14,660 nucleotides of DNA from Thermoplasmata archaeon M9B2D (GTDB lineage: Archaea > Thermoplasmatota > E2 > DHVEG-1). Where the stretch lies: positions 1 to 14,660 of the forward strand of contig MUGD01000046.1 in assembly GCA_002900555.1 (NCBI GenBank). Direction: 5' to 3'. The notes under the pieces are model-generated. The model saw nothing but the letters and a program-made list of their open reading frames with translations. It did no database searches and was not told the DNA's origin. Shown piece by piece: positions 13,996 through 14,660 of this stretch; position 1 is the first letter of the stretch, and every line of letters begins with the position of its first letter. A program made the translations under genes and the position numbers.

Positions 13996-14660
13996 ATGGA
14001 TTGGGGTATGAAAAACCGGCTTTCAAGAATCATCAAACCAAAAGACGGCCGCACCGTGATGCTTGCGGTTGACCATGGATATTTCATGGGCCCGACTTCA
14101 GGGCTTGAACAACTTGACCATATGGTAAACCCGTTGCTACCGTATACAGATACGTTAATGCTGACACGAGGCGCGCTGCGTGATTACATCAGTCCGACCA
14201 TTGACGTTCCGATAGTCCTTCGCGTATCAGGAGGGACTAGCATCATCGGCCCAGAACTCTTACACGAAGGCACCGTCGTCTCCATCGAGGATGCGATTCG
14301 ACTAAACGCCTCAGGCGTTGCGTACTCCATTCTGGTTGGCGCGGAATTCGAACGTGAAACGATTCTTGGGATGACCCAGTATATCGACGAAGCAGAACGA
14401 TACGGCATCCCTGTACTCGCAGTCACCGCAGTGGGAAAAGAGATGAAGCGAGACGCTCGGTACATGAGCCTTGCTTCTCGAATTGCTGCGGAGCTTGGCG
14501 CACACGTCGTTAAAACCTATTATGTCAGTGAGTTTGAGAAAGTCATTGAATCCTGTCCGGTCCCTGTGGTCATTGCTGGTGGGAAAAAACAGCCGGAAGA
14601 TGAAGCGTTACAGATGGCGTATGATGCCATACAAGCAGGAGCCATCGGGGTGGACATGGG
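13996..14660 (+). CDS. LsrF/DhnA-type class I aldolase or thiolase (cut by window edge)
   Basis: I read 221 complete codons up to the window end. The N terminus MDWGMKNRLSRII closely resembles the region of E. coli LsrF after its N-terminal extension. VMLAVDHGYFMGPTSGLE follows at about 22-39, then TRGALRDYI, LRVSGGTSI, AVGKEMKRDARYMSLASR and VVKTYYVSEFE. The Lys in VKTYY is the expected Schiff-base residue. VVIAGGKKQPEDEA and IGVDMG form the phosphate-binding end of the barrel. LsrF acts in autoinducer-2 breakdown on phosphorylated hydroxypentanedione. No other lsr genes are in the window, so a related archaeal aldolase role, for example in sugar or aromatic precursor synthesis, is equally possible. 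The start has ggagg nine bases upstream. The final part of the barrel is missing from the window. Confidence 0.88.
   Translation, partial: MDWGMKNRLSRIIKPKDGRTVMLAVDHGYFMGPTSGLEQLDHMVNPLLPYTDTLMLTRGALRDYISPTIDVPIVLRVSGGTSIIGPELLHEGTVVSIEDAIRLNASGVAYSILVGAEFERETILGMTQYIDEAERYGIPVLAVTAVGKEMKRDARYMSLASRIAAELGAHVVKTYYVSEFEKVIESCPVPVVIAGGKKQPEDEALQMAYDAIQAGAIGVDM

Noticed and set aside
1..14660. CRISPR array, insertion sequence, integrase or prophage
   Set aside because: No regularly spaced repeats, transposase or integrase motifs or flanking inverted repeats were seen.

Overview
The window reads as chromosomal DNA of a euryarchaeon. Evidence: an archaeal/eukaryotic-type FEN1 nuclease ending in a PCNA-binding motif, TATA boxes about 25-45 bases upstream of several starts, and secreted proteins with PKD and NosD-like modules. 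The content (gingipain-like peptidase, PKD modules, TVP38, LsrF-like aldolase, moderate GC with very AT-rich promoters) suggests a protein-degrading Thermoplasmatota-like lineage such as Marine Benthic Group D. That placement is inference; no rRNA or full marker gene is present.

Layout: (1) 1-397, minus strand, the N-terminal third of ornithine carbamoyltransferase, running off the left edge and divergent from (2) FEN1 at 480-1505. (3) A 256-base AT-rich promoter region leads into two secreted proteins on the plus strand: a C25 (gingipain) peptidase and a peptidylarginine deiminase (PPAD type). (4) 6013-6850 holds a DUF4314 gene and tRNA-Gly on the minus strand, then a YedF-like DsrE protein (minus) divergent from a NosD-like beta-helix protein (plus, 6849-7727). 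(5) 7742-13142 is a run of minus-strand genes, read right to left: M20C dipeptidase PepD, TIGR04283-type glycosyltransferase, TVP38/TMEM64 membrane protein, CCG-domain Fe-S protein, DUF2064/TIGR04282-type transferase and a small membrane protein. Most are overlapping or nearly so. (6) 13256-13885 is a membrane protein with a conserved archaeal C-terminal module, divergent from (7) an LsrF-like aldolase that runs off the right edge.

The most interesting part is the C25 peptidase / peptidylarginine deiminase pair. In Porphyromonas gingivalis, Arg-gingipains create C-terminal arginines and PPAD converts them to citrulline. Here an archaeon has both enzymes side by side. The peptidase keeps the catalytic His and Cys, the Arg-selecting Asp of the S1 pocket and an Arg-Tyr-Thr-Pro-Val activation site. 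The deiminase keeps all catalytic residues and the two arginines that clamp the C-terminal carboxylate. In both proteins the bacterial type IX secretion domain is absent, and the same PKD domain plus a hydrophobic tail stands in its place. This suggests one shared extracellular route and a common protein-deimination function.

The minus-strand operon joins two transferase families named in TIGRFAMs as rSAM/selenodomain-associated with a TVP38 protein and a heterodisulfide-reductase-like Fe-S protein. A YedF-like protein lies nearby. The product of this pathway is unknown.
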